Origin: an uncultured Flavobacterium sp.
GTDB lineage: Bacteria > Bacteroidota > Bacteroidia > Flavobacteriales > Flavobacteriaceae
DNA length: 6,568 bases
Assembly (NCBI GenBank): GCA_946479395.1
Contig: CAMLFV010000152.1
Span: forward strand, 1-6,568
Reading direction: 5' to 3'
Position numbers and translations under genes: made by a program. Below, piece by piece: positions 5,849 through 6,568 of the stretch. Each line of letters begins with the position of its first letter. Position 1 is the stretch's first letter. Under the pieces are notes generated by a model. It was not told where the DNA came from. It worked only from the letters and a program-made list of their open reading frames with translations, and ran no database searches.

Positions 5849-6568
5849 TTAGAACATTTTCTATTGAAATTTCTATTTGATCACCAAACCATAAATGTCC
5901 GTTTTTTACATATAAATTAGTTTCAAAATTATTTGTAAACAAACCTCCGGTTCCCAAACCTTGCGGCATTTTATTTTCTAACGTAAATGTCCATTGTGCA
6001 ATGGCATTTAAGCCAATATTACTTTCTAAAGCAGAAGTTACCCACCAGCCAATACCTAATTTCTCGGCAATATCGATCCATTCTTGAGAACCTTTAAAAC
6101 CACCTACCAAACTTGGCTTTAAAATGATGTATTGCGGCTTAATTTTTAGCAATAGATTTTCTTTATCCAGCAATTTTGTAACACCAATTAATTCTTCATC
6201 TAACGCAATAGGAATTGAAGTTATTTTACACAAACCTGCCATACTGTCATACTGATTTTGCTTAATAGGCTGTTCAATACTATGTATTTTAAATTCAGAC
6301 AATTGATTTATTTTATCTAAAGCATCAGTAGAACTAAAACCACCATTAGCATCGACTCTAATTTCGATCATTTCAGGTGAAAAACCTCTTCGAATTCCAG
6401 AAATTAAATTTAATTCTTCATTGAAATCAATCGCTCCGATTTTGATTTTTATACAGTTAAATCCGTTTGAAATCTTCTCGGTAATTTGTTGCTTCATAAA
6501 TTCGGGTGAACCCATCCAAACCAAACCATTTATTGGTATTGCTTTTGTACTTTCTGTAAATCTTGACG
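5832..6568 (-). CDS. menC: o-Succinylbenzoate synthase (menaquinone biosynthesis), N-terminal part outside the window
   Basis: The reading frame stays open to the right edge; the real start is beyond it. A TTG at 6522-6524 could be mistaken for a start but is an internal Leu codon, in ...K-A-I-P-I-N-G-L-V-W-M-G. The enzyme is an enolase-superfamily dehydratase that converts SHCHC to o-succinylbenzoate in menaquinone synthesis, in the cytoplasm. The barrel's key residues are all visible: the K-I-K pair (second Lys at 6441-6443), metal ligands D in R-V-D-A-N-G (6351-6353), E in I-E-Q-P (6273-6275) and D in A-L-D-E-E (6198-6200), and the Lys of I-L-K-P-S-L-V-G-G (6117-6119). The later T-S-A-L-E-S-N-I-G-L-N-A-I-A-Q-W block supports MenC over dipeptide epimerases. 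The gene runs tail-to-tail into the kinase operon with a 4-bp stop overlap. Confidence 0.9.
   Translation of the reverse strand, partial: SRFTESTKAIPINGLVWMGSPEFMKQQITEKISNGFNCIKIKIGAIDFNEELNLISGIRRGFSPEMIEIRVDANGGFSSTDALDKINQLSEFKIHSIEQPIKQNQYDSMAGLCKITSIPIALDEELIGVTKLLDKENLLLKIKPQYIILKPSLVGGFKGSQEWIDIAEKLGIGWWVTSALESNIGLNAIAQWTFTLENKMPQGLGTGGLFTNNFETNLYVKNGHLWFGDQIEISIENVLNQLEN

Noticed and set aside
6522..6524. TTG as a start codon for menC
   Set aside because: The frame continues upstream to the window edge with residues that fit the family (A-I-P-I-N-G before L-V-W-M-G), and the enzyme needs an N-terminal domain before this point.

Overview
The window is AT-rich (roughly 30% GC by eye). 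It has no Shine-Dalgarno-like leaders, short or overlapping gene junctions, and one good match to the Bacteroidota promoter consensus (TTG ... TAnnTTTG). Together with a LETM1-related biofilm-associated-type protein, a TPR-containing sensor kinase and a Bacteroidota-style MenC, this points to a member of the Flavobacteriaceae (Flavobacterium/Myroides-like). The genus is an inference. The window looks chromosomal; I see no mobile element, tRNA, rRNA or CRISPR array.

Layout. (1) Positions 1-117 hold the last 38 codons of a RimK-type ATP-grasp ligase, followed 23 bp later by a secreted SIMPL-domain (DUF541) protein at 141-833. (2) Positions 834-970 are non-coding and contain a long imperfect inverted repeat (852-922) with a small nested hairpin; it may be a dispersed repeat or a terminator. 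(3) A LETM1-related protein (971-2155) is followed 2 bp later by a membrane-anchored protein of unknown function (2158-2640). (4) A promoter at 2625-2658 drives a GTG-started, lipobox-bearing TPR sensor histidine kinase (2684-4633). Three bp later comes a TPR-like lipoprotein (4637-5581), which overlaps by 4 bp an 85-codon reading frame (5578-5835). (5) On the opposite strand, o-succinylbenzoate synthase (menC) of menaquinone biosynthesis runs from beyond the right edge down to 5832, and its stop codon overlaps the end of the kinase operon.

How it fits together. The kinase and the lipoprotein after it look like one envelope-sensing operon: two proteins with lipobox signals and helical-repeat periplasmic parts, but no response regulator in the visible operon, which ends tail-to-tail against menC. 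The junction near 5576-5581 looks like a frameshift that splits one gene of about 399 codons. The 85-codon tail resembles, weakly and by eye, a histidine-kinase ATPase domain stripped of its ATP-binding motifs. The kinase/decayed-partner arrangement is the most interesting part of the window. The other genes are ordinary housekeeping or family-level hypotheticals.
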